A DNA stretch of 64,000 nucleotides, from assembly GCF_003660455.1 (NCBI RefSeq), contig NZ_QZVR01000021.1, positions 1 to 64,000 on the forward strand. The letters are read 5' to 3'. Made by a program: the position numbers and the translations under genes. How positions within the stretch are numbered: the first letter of the stretch is position 1; each line of letters starts with the position of its first letter. This stretch comes from Nocardioides ferulae (GTDB lineage Bacteria; Actinomycetota; Actinomycetes; Propionibacteriales; Nocardioidaceae). The notes beneath the pieces were generated by a model. That model was not told the origin of the DNA. It did not search any database and saw only the letters and a program-made list of their open reading frames with translations. Below are positions 17,094 through 25,813 of the stretch, piece by piece.

Positions 17094-18544
17094 GCGACGT
17101 GCTGGCTCGACTCAAGGAGTTGCAGGCGGGCGACCTGCCCGTGCACGGCGGGCGCACCCTCGCCTACGTCTACGACGCGGGCATGCCCGAGCTGGACCGC
17201 GTCGCCCGCGAGGCGGTCGCCGCGTTCGCCGGCACCAACGGCCTGGACCCGACCGCGTTCCCGAGCATGCTGCGCATGGAGAACGACCTGGTCGCGTTCG
17301 CGGCCCGGCTGCTCGACGCCCCCGACACCGTCGCCGGCACGGTCACCTCCGGAGGCACCGAGTCGGTGCTGCTGGCCGTGCAGGCCGCCCGCGACGCCCG
17401 GCGGGTCGACCGGCCGCGAATGGTGATCCCCGAGACCGCGCACCCGGCGTTCCACAAGGCCGCGCACTACTTCGGTGTCGAGACGGTGCGGGTCCCCGTG
17501 GGTCCGGACTTCCGGGCCGACCCGGCGGCGATGCGGGCGGCGGTGGAGGCCGACGTGGAGCGCACCGTCCTGGTGGTCGCCAGCGCCCCGTCCTACGCCC
17601 ACGGGGTCGTCGACCCGGTGACCGAGGTGGCCGCGCTCGCCGCCGACCACGGCCTCCGCTGCCACGTCGACGCCTGCATCGGCGGCTGGGTCCTGCCGTA
17701 CGCCGCGCGGCTGGGGCGCGGCGTACCCGCCTGGACGTTCGCGGTGCCGGGGGTCACGTCGATCTCGGTCGACCTGCACAAGTACGGCTACGCGCCGAAG
17801 GGCACCTCGGTGCTGCTGCACCGCACCCCCGCCCTGCGCCGTCCGCAGCTGTTCTCCTCCGCCGACTGGCCGGGCTACACGATGCTGAACTCGACGATGC
17901 AGTCGACGAAGTCGGGCGGTCCGCTGGCCGGCGCGTGGGCGGTGGTGAACACGCTGGGCGACGACGGCTACCTGCGGCTGGCCGGTGCCGCGTTCGAGGC
18001 CGTCGACCGGATCGTGGCCGGCATCGCCTCGCAGCCGCACCTGCGGCTGGTGGCCGAGCCCGACTCGACGCTGGTCACGCTGTCCCCCGACGGCGCCTGC
18101 GACGCGTTCACGATCTGCGACGAGATGGCCGCCCGCGACTGGTACGTCCAGCCGCAGCTCTCCTACCGCGGGCAGCCGCCGACGATCCACCTCTCGGTCA
18201 GCGCGGCCACGCTCGAGGCCGTCGACGACTTCCTGGTGGCGCTGGCGGAGTCGGTGTCGGCGGCGGTGAGCGCCGGGCCGGTGCGGGTCGACCCGGAGGT
18301 GGCGGCGTTCGTGGCCGCGCTGGACCCGGCCGCTCTCGGCGACGACGACTTCGACGGACTGCTCGCCGCGGCCGGGCTGCTCGGTGACGCGGGCACCGAC
18401 CGGAGCGGCGGCAGCAGTGGTGAGCTGGCGCTGCCGACCCGGATGGCGGAGGTGAACGCGCTGCTGGACCTCGCCTCGCCGGCGCTGCGGGAGGCGCTGC
18501 TGTTGGCGTTCCTGGACCGGCTCAGCCGGCCCACCCCCCGCTGA
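17090..18544 (+). CDS. Sphingosine-phosphate-lyase-like PLP-dependent decarboxylase (copy 1)
   Basis: 484 aa, fold-type I PLP enzyme of the group II decarboxylase / sphingosine-1-phosphate lyase family. The PLP phosphate loop is SGGTES at 87-92, the pyridine-binding Asp is in HVDACIGGW, and the Schiff-base lysine is K231 in DLHKYGYAPKG. Bacterial members cleave C-C bonds of phosphorylated amino alcohols or decarboxylate aromatic/acidic amino acids; which applies here is not clear. The GTG start overlaps the MFS stop. A paralogue with the same motifs lies 208 bp downstream. Confidence 0.9.
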   Translation: MSDVLARLKELQAGDLPVHGGRTLAYVYDAGMPELDRVAREAVAAFAGTNGLDPTAFPSMLRMENDLVAFAARLLDAPDTVAGTVTSGGTESVLLAVQAARDARRVDRPRMVIPETAHPAFHKAAHYFGVETVRVPVGPDFRADPAAMRAAVEADVERTVLVVASAPSYAHGVVDPVTEVAALAADHGLRCHVDACIGGWVLPYAARLGRGVPAWTFAVPGVTSISVDLHKYGYAPKGTSVLLHRTPALRRPQLFSSADWPGYTMLNSTMQSTKSGGPLAGAWAVVNTLGDDGYLRLAGAAFEAVDRIVAGIASQPHLRLVAEPDSTLVTLSPDGACDAFTICDEMAARDWYVQPQLSYRGQPPTIHLSVSAATLEAVDDFLVALAESVSAAVSAGPVRVDPEVAAFVAALDPAALGDDDFDGLLAAAGLLGDAGTDRSGGSSGELALPTRMAEVNALLDLASPALREALLLAFLDRLSRPTPR

Positions 18545-18548
18545 CTCT

Positions 18549-18609
18549 CTCGCTCCTCACATCTGGGTCGTATCCGCGACCCGACGACGACGCAGACGTG
18601 AGGAGCGAG
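18549..18609. terminator. Large nested inverted repeat after PLP enzyme copy 1
   Basis: Arms CTCGCTCCTCACATCTG (18549-18565) and the complement with one mismatch (18593-18609) enclose a second hairpin GGGTCG/CGACCC (18565-18582). It lies 5 bp after the stop. There is no T-tract, so it may be a T-less terminator or a REP-type element. Confidence 0.5.
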
Positions 18610-18689
18610 CGGCCACACCGTTTGTCAAGACCCCGATCGGGCCAAATCTGTTGACCGTTCGCGGGACCCTCGGCCCGGGGCCGCCGACC

Positions 18690-18731
18690 TACCGTGGTGC
18701 CCTCGCTTGGGAGGGCGAGACGCAAGCGAGG
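18690..18731 (+). promoter_or_regulatory. Predicted -10 and 5'-leader hairpin of PLP enzyme copy 2
   Basis: TACCGT at 18690-18695 would start a transcript at about 18702. The first bases of that transcript then form a 9-bp stem, CCTCGCTTG (18701-18709) with CAAGCGAGG (18723-18731), just ahead of the GGGGGAGGG ribosome-binding site. This could stabilise the mRNA or modulate translation. Confidence 0.45.
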
Positions 18732-18752
18732 CTGCGGATCGGGGGAGGGCCG

Positions 18753-20192
18753 ATGCTCGGCACCCGGTCGCACCTGCGAGAGCTCCAGGAGCTGGACACG
18801 GCACTACGGGGCGGCCGCAGCCTCGCTTACGTCTATGACTCGGGCCGCGCCGACGTCCAGGTCGCGGCGGCCGAGGCCGTCGCGGCGTACGCCGGCTCGA
18901 ACGGCCTGGACCCCTCGGCGTTCCCCAGCCTGCTGCGCATGGAGAACGAGCTGGTCGGCTTCGGTTGCGACCTGCTCGACGCCCCGCGGTCGGTGGTGGG
19001 CACGGTGACCTCCGGCGGCACCGAGTCGATCATGCTCGCGGTGCAGGCGGCCCGCGATGCCCGGCCCGACGTGGCCCGGCCGCGGATGGTGCTGCCGGAG
19101 ACCGCGCACCCGTCGTTCCTCAAGGCCGCGCGCTACTTCGGCGTGGAGCCGGTGTTCACCCCCGTCGATCGGCAGTTCCGCGCCGAGGTGGGGGCGATGG
19201 CGGCGGCGATGGACGCCCACACCGTGCTCGCGGTCGCCTCGGCGCCGTCCTACGCCCACGGCGTGATCGACCCGGTGGCCTGGATCGCCGCGGCCGCGTC
19301 GGCGAAGCGGGTGCCGCTGCACGTCGACGCCTGCATCGGCGGCTGGATCCTGGCGTACGCCGACCAGCTAGGGCTGGTCCGCCCGGCCTGGACGTTCGCG
19401 GTGGCGGGGGTCTCGTCGATCTCGATGGACCTGCACAAGTACGGCTACACCCCCAAGGGCGCCTCGCTCCTGCTGTTCCGCGACGCGGCCGGCCGCCGGC
19501 CGAGCTACTTCACCACCGCGCAGTGGCCGGGCTACACGATGGTGAACACCACGATGTCCTCGACCCGGCCGGGCGGCCCGGTCGCGGGCGCGTGGGCGAC
19601 CGTGCAGGCGCTGGGCGACGACGGCTACCGGCAGCTGGCGCGCGAGTGTCTCGACGCGGTCGACCGGCTGGCCCGGGGCATCGCGGAGGTGCCGGGCCTG
19701 GAGCTGGTCGTGGCCCCGGACGCGACGCTGCTGGCGCTGCGCACCGACGGCAGCTGCGACGTGTTCACGCTGGCCGACGAGATGGGCGAGCGGGGGTGGT
19801 ACGTCCAGCCGCAGATGGCCTGGCACGGCCACCCGCCGACGCTGCACCTGACGGTCAGCGCGGCCACGCTGCCGCACGTCGACGACTGCCTCGCGGCGCT
19901 GCGGAGCTCGGTGGCGGCGGCCCGCGCCGCCGGACCGGCCCGGGTGGACCAGGGCATCCTGGCCCTGCTGGACCGGCTGGACCCCGACACGATGAGCGAC
20001 CGCGACTTCGACGGGCTGCTGGTCGCGGCCGGCCTGGCCGGCCCGGGGCCGGACAGTGGAGCGGTGGAGGCCGTGCCGCTGCCGCAGCGGATGGCCTCGA
20101 TCAGCGTGCTGCTCGACGCCGCGCCGCCGCGGCTGCGCGAGGTGCTGACCGCCAGGTACGTCGAGCGGCTCTACCACCCGGTGCGGCGCTAA
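18753..20192 (+). CDS. Sphingosine-phosphate-lyase-like PLP-dependent decarboxylase (copy 2)
   Basis: 479 aa from ATG 18753 with a strong GGGGGAGGG. It is a clear paralogue of the preceding gene over its whole length: AYVYDSGRADV, AGSNGLDPSAFPSLLRMEN, SGGTES, HVDACIGGW, K229 in DLHKYGYTPKG, WPGYTMVNTTM. By eye well over half of the residues are shared, so the pair arose by tandem duplication. It has its own predicted promoter and leader hairpin, so it may be expressed under different conditions. The stop codon overlaps that of the convergent PfkB gene. The substrate is unknown. Confidence 0.9.
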   Translation: MLGTRSHLRELQELDTALRGGRSLAYVYDSGRADVQVAAAEAVAAYAGSNGLDPSAFPSLLRMENELVGFGCDLLDAPRSVVGTVTSGGTESIMLAVQAARDARPDVARPRMVLPETAHPSFLKAARYFGVEPVFTPVDRQFRAEVGAMAAAMDAHTVLAVASAPSYAHGVIDPVAWIAAAASAKRVPLHVDACIGGWILAYADQLGLVRPAWTFAVAGVSSISMDLHKYGYTPKGASLLLFRDAAGRRPSYFTTAQWPGYTMVNTTMSSTRPGGPVAGAWATVQALGDDGYRQLARECLDAVDRLARGIAEVPGLELVVAPDATLLALRTDGSCDVFTLADEMGERGWYVQPQMAWHGHPPTLHLTVSAATLPHVDDCLAALRSSVAAARAAGPARVDQGILALLDRLDPDTMSDRDFDGLLVAAGLAGPGPDSGAVEAVPLPQRMASISVLLDAAPPRLREVLTARYVERLYHPVRR

Positions 20193-21133
20193 CGCGTCGG
20201 CGCCGCGGCCTCGAAGGCGAGCACGGTGTCGAGGTCGTAGCGGCCGTGGTCGGTGCCGACGCCGCCGGCGACCTGGGCCGCGGTGGCGCAGCCGAGCCGC
20301 GCGGCGTCGACCGGGTCGCGGCCCAGCGCCAGCCCGCGCAGGTAGCCGGCCGAGAACGCATCGCCGCAGCCGGTGGTGTCGACGACCTCGACGTCGTACG
20401 CCGGCACGGTGGTCGCGCCCGAGGCGTCGACGACCAGTGCCCCGCGGGCACCCTGGGTGAGCGCGACACACCCGGCGCCGGCGTCGAGCAGCGCCCGGGC
20501 GCCGTCGGCGAGGTCGTCGTGGCCGGTGAAGCCGCGCACCTGCTCGTCGTTGGGCAGCAGGTGGTCGGTGTGTGGGAGGGCGTCGGCGATCCAGGCCAGC
20601 ATGTCGGGGTCGCCGGGGGCGAGGATGTCGACCGAGGTGGTGGCGCCCAGGGAGCGGGCGTGGGCGAGCAGCCGGCCGGCGGCCTCGCCGCCGAGGAACT
20701 CGGGGCCGCCGAGGTGCAGGTGGGTGATGCCCTCGAGCGCGGCCAGGTCGAGGTCGTCGAGGGTGAACGCGCCGTTGGCGCCGATGCAGTGCCACGCGGG
20801 GCGGTCGCCGTTGGGCCGCACCGGGATCACCGACGCCGAGCTCTGCTGCTCCGCCTTGCGGACCAGTCCGGAGGTGTCGAGGCCCTCGCGGCCGAGCAGG
20901 GCCAGCAGGGTGTCGCCGATCGGGTCCTGGCCCAGCGCGCCGTGGCAGCGCACGTCGGCACCGAGCCGGGCCAGCACCAGGGCCGTGCCGCCGGCGGTGC
21001 CAGCCGCCGAGAGCCGGATCGTCTCGACGACCTGCCCGTCGGAGCCGGACGGGATCGACTCGACGCCGAGCACGTGGGTGTCGAGCACGTGGACGCCGAC
21101 GGCGGCGACGCGCATCGGGGACTGGGTGGTCAC
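20189..21133 (-). CDS. PfkB-family carbohydrate kinase
   Basis: 314 aa. Ribokinase-like fold: N-terminal GGTALVLARLGADV, substrate loop, and C-terminal ATP/anion-hole motif DTTGCGDAFSAGYLRGLALG, in which the catalytic Asp is intact and the usual GAGD is GCGD. It phosphorylates a sugar, nucleoside or related alcohol; the exact substrate is not evident. GTG start at 21133, with GAGGAG six bases upstream. It lies 33 bp downstream of a TetR gene on the same strand and may share its transcript. Confidence 0.9.
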   Translation of the reverse strand: MTTQSPMRVAAVGVHVLDTHVLGVESIPSGSDGQVVETIRLSAAGTAGGTALVLARLGADVRCHGALGQDPIGDTLLALLGREGLDTSGLVRKAEQQSSASVIPVRPNGDRPAWHCIGANGAFTLDDLDLAALEGITHLHLGGPEFLGGEAAGRLLAHARSLGATTSVDILAPGDPDMLAWIADALPHTDHLLPNDEQVRGFTGHDDLADGARALLDAGAGCVALTQGARGALVVDASGATTVPAYDVEVVDTTGCGDAFSAGYLRGLALGRDPVDAARLGCATAAQVAGGVGTDHGRYDLDTVLAFEAAAPTR

Positions 21134-21166
21134 GGGGTCTCCTCGTGGGTGGGGCGGGCGGCGGGT

Positions 21167-21856
21167 TCAGCGGGCGTGAGGGCTGGCGGCGTACCGCTCG
21201 AGGTAGGCGGTCACCAGGGTGATCCCCTCCTCGACGAGCTCGGGGTCGCCGTGGTCGTCGTGCTCGAAGGCGAGCTGGAAGACGCGGTCGCCGACCTCGA
21301 CGGCGAGCTGGGCCTTGCGGTCGGTGAGCTCGGGCCCGGCGAGGCCCGTCTGGCGGGCGTAGCCGGTGAGGGTGGCGGCGATCTGCTCGTTGTGCCGGCG
21401 TCCGTAGGCGTGCACGGCCGGGTTGGTGCGGCCGCGCAGGTAGATCTGCACGAAGGCGGGGCGGCGGTGATAGACGGCGACGAACGCGCTCATGATCGTG
21501 CGCACGAGCGTCGCGACCGTGACCGCCTCCCCGGCCGCCGTCAGGTCGGCCTCGAGGGCGGCGACGTCGGCGAGGACCTGGGCGTCCATCTCGGCCATGT
21601 CGCGCTCGATCAGGGCGAGGAAGACCTCGTCCTTGTCGGCGAAGTACTGGTAGAGCGAGGCCACCGGCACCCCGGAGGCGAGCGCGATGTCGCGGGTGGT
21701 GACCTGCTCCACTCCGCGGGCACAGACCAGCTCGGCCGCGGCGTCGAGGATCCGCTCGACCCGGCGCCGGCTGCGCTCCTGGGTCGGCACCCGCCGGCGC
21801 GCGGCGAGGCCGGCGTCCGCCGGGGGCGGGGCGAGACGAGGGGATTCCGTCGGCAT
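21167..21856 (-). CDS. TetR-family transcriptional regulator
   Basis: 229 aa if it starts at ATG 21856, 7 nt after a TACTAT -10 element; an ATG three codons upstream (21865) lies inside that element and is less likely. The N-terminal helix-turn-helix is typical (AAAELVCARGVEQVTTRDIA ... GVPVASLYQYFADKDEVF). The remainder is the ligand-binding helical domain. It is divergent from a Tat-exported amine oxidase gene, its likely target. A CGAAC...GTTCG inverted repeat lies in the shared intergenic region. Confidence 0.9.
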   Translation of the reverse strand: MPTESPRLAPPPADAGLAARRRVPTQERSRRRVERILDAAAELVCARGVEQVTTRDIALASGVPVASLYQYFADKDEVFLALIERDMAEMDAQVLADVAALEADLTAAGEAVTVATLVRTIMSAFVAVYHRRPAFVQIYLRGRTNPAVHAYGRRHNEQIAATLTGYARQTGLAGPELTDRKAQLAVEVGDRVFQLAFEHDDHGDPELVEEGITLVTAYLERYAASPHAR

Positions 21857-21880
21857 GCCCGCCATAGTAGGGTGCCGGAA

Positions 21881-21900
21881 CCGAACCTGACACATGTTCG
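21881..21900. promoter_or_regulatory. Candidate TetR operator
   Basis: Between the TetR and amine-oxidase genes, CGAAC and GTTCG form the ends of a partly symmetrical 19-bp site, around CTGACACAT. It overlaps the upstream promoter region of the TetR gene. The symmetry is imperfect and the call is tentative. Confidence 0.3.
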
Positions 21901-21944
21901 TGTTTTGTTTCCGAACTGTTTCCGCCCAGCGCCCTGGAGCTCCC

Positions 21945-23498
21945 ATGGACCCCTCGCCGCCCCGCTCCCTCCCCCTCGCCACGACACCGGTCACGCCGGT
22001 GCACCCGATCGCCGGCCGGCTCTCCCGCCGCACCCTGCTCGGCGGCGCCGCTCTCGGCACGGCACTCGGCGTCGGCGGGTTCGAGGAGCTCACCGGGCCG
22101 GCCTTCGCCGGCCGGCAAAGCGCGCTGCCGAGGAGCGTCGACGTCGTCGTGGTCGGCGCCGGCATCTCCGGCCTGGTCGCCGCCCGCGACGTGGCTCGCG
22201 GCGGCCGCAGCGTGCTGCTGGTCGAGGCCCGCGACCGGGTGGGCGGCCGGGTGCTCAACCACCGGCTGCGCTCGGGCGGTGTCATCGAGGCCGGCGGCGC
22301 GTTCGTGGGGCCCACCCAGGACCACATCCTGGCGCTGGCCCGCGAGCTGAAGGTGCCGACCTTCGCCGAGTACAACACCGGCAACAGCGTCTACATCTCC
22401 TCGCTGACCGGCCGCCAGGAGTACTCCGGCACGGTGCCGCCGGACCCCACGATCCTGCTCGACGCCGCGCTCCTGATCGAGCGCATCGACGGCTACGCCG
22501 CCGAGATCGACGTCTCCGCCCCGTGGGCGCACCCGAGCGCTGCCGAGTGGGACGCGATGACGCTCGGCGAGTTCATCCGGCGCAACAGCGTCAACGCCCC
22601 CGGCGTGGTGAACCTGATCAAGTCGTGGACCCAGCCGGGCTTCGGCGCCGACCCCGACGAGATCTCCCTGCTGTTCACGCTGTGGTACGTCGCGTGCTCG
22701 GGCAACGAGACCACCGTCGGCACCTTCGCCCGCAACTCCGACACCGCGAACGGCGCACAGGAGCAGCGGTTCGTGGGCGGCTCCCAGCTGATCCCGCACC
22801 GACTGGCCCGCAGGCTCGGCGACATCGTGGCGCTGGCCGCGCCGGTGCGCCGCATCGAGCAGCGCGACGGCCGGGCCGTGGTGCACACCGGCCGCGGCCG
22901 GGTGCGCGCGAAGCGGGTGATCGTGGCCGCTCCCCCGCCGCTGGTGCTCGACATCGACTGGTTCCCCCGGCTGCCGACCCGGCGGCTGCAGCTGCTGCGG
23001 CGCTCCGACATGGGCCAGCTGATGAAGTGCGACGCGGTCTATCCGACGCCGTTCTGGCGCGAGGCCGGCCTCAACGGCTTCGGCATCAACGACGCCGGCG
23101 CGGCCCGGGTCGTGTTCGACAACTCCCCGAAGAAGGGCGAGCCGGGGGTGCTGCTGGCCTTCGTCGGCGGCTCGACCTGGCGGGAGTACGGCGTGCTGCC
23201 CCGGGCCGAGCGCAAGCGTGCGGTGCTCGAGGGTTTCGCGGCGCTCTTCGGCGAGCAGGCGCTGCACCCGATCGAGTACACCGAGCAGGACTGGACCAAG
23301 GAGCGCTGGACCCGCGGCGGACCGACCGCGATGCACGCCCCGGGCACGCTGGCGAGCCTGGGCTCGGCGATCCGGCAGCCGTTCGGCCGGGTGCACTGGG
23401 CCGGCACCGAGACCGCGACCTACTGGTCGGGCTACATGGACGGCGCGGTCCGGGCCGGGCAGCGCGCCGCCGTCGAGGTGCTGGAGCGGCTGCGATGA
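21945..23498 (+). CDS. Tat-exported flavin amine oxidase (FAD-dependent)
   Basis: 517 aa. The N-terminal twin-arginine signal SRRTLLGGAALGTALG implies folded export. The FAD-binding motif follows at about residues 65-100 (VVVVGAGISGLVAARDV, LLVEARDRVGGR), with the C-terminal flavin motif VHWAGTETATYWSGYMDGAV. This matches the monoamine oxidase/amine oxidase family: oxidative deamination of an amine with release of H2O2 and an aldehyde. The start at ATG 21945 (CTGGAG upstream) keeps the Tat signal near the N-terminus. Its stop overlaps the next gene's start (ATGA), so a secreted propeller protein is co-translated. Confidence 0.9.
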   Translation: MDPSPPRSLPLATTPVTPVHPIAGRLSRRTLLGGAALGTALGVGGFEELTGPAFAGRQSALPRSVDVVVVGAGISGLVAARDVARGGRSVLLVEARDRVGGRVLNHRLRSGGVIEAGGAFVGPTQDHILALARELKVPTFAEYNTGNSVYISSLTGRQEYSGTVPPDPTILLDAALLIERIDGYAAEIDVSAPWAHPSAAEWDAMTLGEFIRRNSVNAPGVVNLIKSWTQPGFGADPDEISLLFTLWYVACSGNETTVGTFARNSDTANGAQEQRFVGGSQLIPHRLARRLGDIVALAAPVRRIEQRDGRAVVHTGRGRVRAKRVIVAAPPPLVLDIDWFPRLPTRRLQLLRRSDMGQLMKCDAVYPTPFWREAGLNGFGINDAGAARVVFDNSPKKGEPGVLLAFVGGSTWREYGVLPRAERKRAVLEGFAALFGEQALHPIEYTEQDWTKERWTRGGPTAMHAPGTLASLGSAIRQPFGRVHWAGTETATYWSGYMDGAVRAGQRAAVEVLERLR

Positions 23499-24541
23499 GG
23501 CGGCTGCTGGCCGTCCTGGTCGCGGGCCTCCCCCTGCTGGCACCCCTGCTCGCGGTGCCGACCGCTGCCTCGGCCGCAGCCGAGGAGCCGGAGCGGTGGG
23601 CGACCGAGGTCTTCGCCCGGGTGCCGTCGCCGGGCTACCCGGCGTACGTGCACAAGCACACCAACGGCCGCGTCTATGCCGGCACCTACGTCAACAGCCA
23701 GGCGACCGGCGTGCCGTCGCGGGTGTTCGAGTGGACCGGCGACGGCACGCTGCTGCGCTCGTGGCCGATGCCGGGGCAGGTGCGCGACGGCGAGCACGGC
23801 GTGCAGGTGGCGCACCAGACGCGCAGCGGCCGGCTGGTGCTGCTGGAGACCTCCAAGCCTCGGGTGCTGACGCTGGACGTGCGCACCGGACGCTTCCGCA
23901 CGCTGGCCCGCTTCCCCGACGGCGCGGTGCCCAACTACGCCACCTGGGGCCCGGGCGGCGCCCTCTACGTCACCGACTACGCCGCCGGGGTGATCTGGCG
24001 GGTCGGGCGCGACCGCGAACCGGAGCGGTGGTTCACCTCGCCGGCGCTGGAGGGGGTGCTCGGTCTCGGCACCACCGGCATCGGCTTCCGCCGCGGCAGC
24101 CGCGACCTGTTGATCACCCAGCAGACCACGACCGCGACACCGACCCGGGGGCATCTCTCGTCGCTGCCCGTGAACGCCGACGGCTCCCCGGGGGAGCTGC
24201 GCACGCTGTGGACCTCCGCGCCCGGCGACCTGCCCGACGGCTTCGGCATCGGTCGCTCGGGCCGGATCTACGTGGCGATGGCCGGGCTGTCGGCCCAGCT
24301 GGTCGAGCTGTCGGCCGACGGCGAGGAGCTGGGGCGGTTCCCCGAGACACCGCTCACCGGCGACAACGGCTCGCCGATCCCGTTCGACACCGCCTGCAGC
24401 GCCACCTTCCACGGCACCCGGGTGCTGGTCGCGAACCAGTCGGCCGTGCTCGGCGACGCCTCCCACCAGGCGATCCTGGCCGTCGAGGTCGGCGAGCGCG
24501 GCCGCGCGGCGTACCTTCCCCGGCCGGCGTGGGTGCGGTAG
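23495..24541 (+). CDS. Secreted SMP-30/NHL-like beta-propeller protein
   Basis: 348 aa. A Sec signal peptide (residues 1-28, LLAVLVAGLPLLAPLLA ... ASAAA) is followed by a single domain of repeated strand units (VYAGTYVNSQATG, LVLLETSKPRVLTLDV, ALYVTDYAAGVIWRV, LLITQQTT). This pattern resembles SMP-30/gluconolactonase or NHL-type six-bladed propellers. No catalytic residues can be assigned with confidence. Its ATG overlaps the amine-oxidase stop, so the two are made together and both leave the cytoplasm; a shared extracellular substrate is likely. Confidence 0.8.
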   Translation: MRRLLAVLVAGLPLLAPLLAVPTAASAAAEEPERWATEVFARVPSPGYPAYVHKHTNGRVYAGTYVNSQATGVPSRVFEWTGDGTLLRSWPMPGQVRDGEHGVQVAHQTRSGRLVLLETSKPRVLTLDVRTGRFRTLARFPDGAVPNYATWGPGGALYVTDYAAGVIWRVGRDREPERWFTSPALEGVLGLGTTGIGFRRGSRDLLITQQTTTATPTRGHLSSLPVNADGSPGELRTLWTSAPGDLPDGFGIGRSGRIYVAMAGLSAQLVELSADGEELGRFPETPLTGDNGSPIPFDTACSATFHGTRVLVANQSAVLGDASHQAILAVEVGERGRAAYLPRPAWVR

Positions 24542-24562
24542 CACCGGCGCCGGGGTCGCCGT

Positions 24563-25135
24563 TCAGGCCCGCCGGTACTCGTTGACCACCACCCCTGAGC
24601 CGTACGCCGTGCTGCCGGTCAGCGCGAACGAGCGCGCTGCGTACGCCGTGTCGAACAGCGCCGGCCCGTCGCCGAGCACGAACGGGTTCACCTTGAGCAC
24701 CAGCCGGTCCACCTCGTCGGCGAGCACCCCGGCGAGCTGACCGCCGCCGCACAGCCAGATGCCGACGCCGTCGGTCTGCTTGAGCCGGCGCACCTCGGCG
24801 ACCGGGTCGGAGCCGACCACCCGGATCCCGTCGGGCACGTCCGCTGGACCGCGACGCCGGGAGAACACCACCTGCTCGTGCTGGGGGTAGGGGTCGCGGA
24901 CGCCTTGGGAGAACCCCGCTGCGTAGGTGTTCCAGCCCATCAGCACACAGTCGATGCGGGCATGATCGGCCTCCAGGCCCATCGCCTCGAGTGCGACGGC
25001 CGGCAGCGTGTCGCGCCAGTCGCGGAAGAGCCACTCCATGTGGTCGCCCTCCACGGGGAACGCGGAGAAGTCTCCGTCGGGACCGGCGATCCGACCGTCC
25101 AGGGAGACCGCCACCAGGTAGGTCAGCTCGCGCAT
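24563..25135 (-). CDS. Dihydrofolate-reductase-family (RibD C-terminal-like) reductase
   Basis: 190 aa from ATG 25135, with AGGAGG five bases upstream; a start six codons earlier has no such site. The protein begins ELTYLVAVSLDGRIAGPDG and has the NADPH-binding GIWLCGGGQLAGVL, the hallmark of the DHFR/RibD C-terminal superfamily. These proteins reduce diverse small molecules and are often linked to a regulator. Here a divergent TetR gene lies upstream with two identical 17-bp sites in between, so expression is probably repressed by it. Confidence 0.9.
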   Translation of the reverse strand: MRELTYLVAVSLDGRIAGPDGDFSAFPVEGDHMEWLFRDWRDTLPAVALEAMGLEADHARIDCVLMGWNTYAAGFSQGVRDPYPQHEQVVFSRRRGPADVPDGIRVVGSDPVAEVRRLKQTDGVGIWLCGGGQLAGVLADEVDRLVLKVNPFVLGDGPALFDTAYAARSFALTGSTAYGSGVVVNEYRRA

Positions 25136-25151
25136 GAGTCCTCCTTCATTC

Positions 25152-25197
25152 ACAACATCCGTAGTGGTCTAACTGAACGTACAACATCCGTAGTGGT
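25152..25197. promoter_or_regulatory. Two 17-bp direct repeats in a divergent promoter region
   Basis: ACAACATCCGTAGTGGT occurs exactly twice, 29 bp apart, between the DHFR-like gene and the TetR gene. The second copy lies just upstream of the TetR -10 element. These are probable operators for that TetR protein controlling both promoters. Confidence 0.6.
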
Positions 25198-25202
25198 TCC
25201 GC

Positions 25203-25208
25203 TAGGGT
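25203..25208 (+). promoter_or_regulatory. -10 element, leaderless start of the TetR gene
   Basis: TAGGGT ends 6 nt before ATG 25215. Confidence 0.5.
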
Positions 25209-25214
25209 GGTCGC

Positions 25215-25781
25215 ATGGCCCGCAACGAGGAGCGTCGACGAGCGCTCGCCGACGCCGGCCTGACGGTGCTCGCCCGCGAGGGCTCGCGCGGACTGACCCA
25301 CCGCGCCGTCGACAGCACCGCCGGCGTCCCGCCGGGCACCTGCTCGAACTACTTCCGCTCCCGCGCCGCGCTCCTCGAAGGCCTCACCCGACGCATCTAC
25401 GAGCGACTCGCGCCCGACCCCGCCGACCTGGAGCGGCTCGCGGGTCGCGCCCCCGACCGCGACCTCTTCGCCGACTACGTCCGCGACATCGTCCGGCGCC
25501 TCACCACCGAGCGCGAGGTCACGCTCGCCCTCTTCGAGCTGCGCCTCGAGGCGGCCCGCCGACCGGAGGTGGCCGCGATCCTCGCCGAGCAGCAGCGGGC
25601 GGGGTTCCGGGCCGATGTGGAGTTCAACGAGTCGGCCGGCCTGCCGGGCGGGGCGGCGGAGATCGCGCTGTTCCACTACGCCCTCGACGGGCTGGTGCTC
25701 GATCGACTGACCGCTCCCATCGACCCCGACACCACCACCGACAGGGTCGTCGACCAGCTGGTCGCCCGGCTGCTCCCCTGA
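25215..25781 (+). CDS. TetR-family transcriptional regulator
   Basis: 188 aa. N-terminal helix-turn-helix: RRALADAGLTVLAREGSRG ... TAGVPPGTCSNYFRSRAALL. The helical effector domain makes up the rest. It is transcribed divergently from the DHFR-like reductase, a common pairing in actinobacteria in which the regulator represses the reductase until a ligand is bound. The duplicated 17-bp site between them is the likely operator. The ligand is not known. Confidence 0.92.
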   Translation: MARNEERRRALADAGLTVLAREGSRGLTHRAVDSTAGVPPGTCSNYFRSRAALLEGLTRRIYERLAPDPADLERLAGRAPDRDLFADYVRDIVRRLTTEREVTLALFELRLEAARRPEVAAILAEQQRAGFRADVEFNESAGLPGGAAEIALFHYALDGLVLDRLTAPIDPDTTTDRVVDQLVARLLP

Positions 25782-25813
25782 CCGCCCCGCCGACATCACT
25801 AGGCTCAGCCTCC

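Noticed and set aside
18965..23494. Plus-strand open frame of more than 1500 codons
   Set aside because: It runs through another frame of the PLP-enzyme gene, across the PfkB and TetR genes and the amine oxidase. Only its last part, from 23495, is a real gene.
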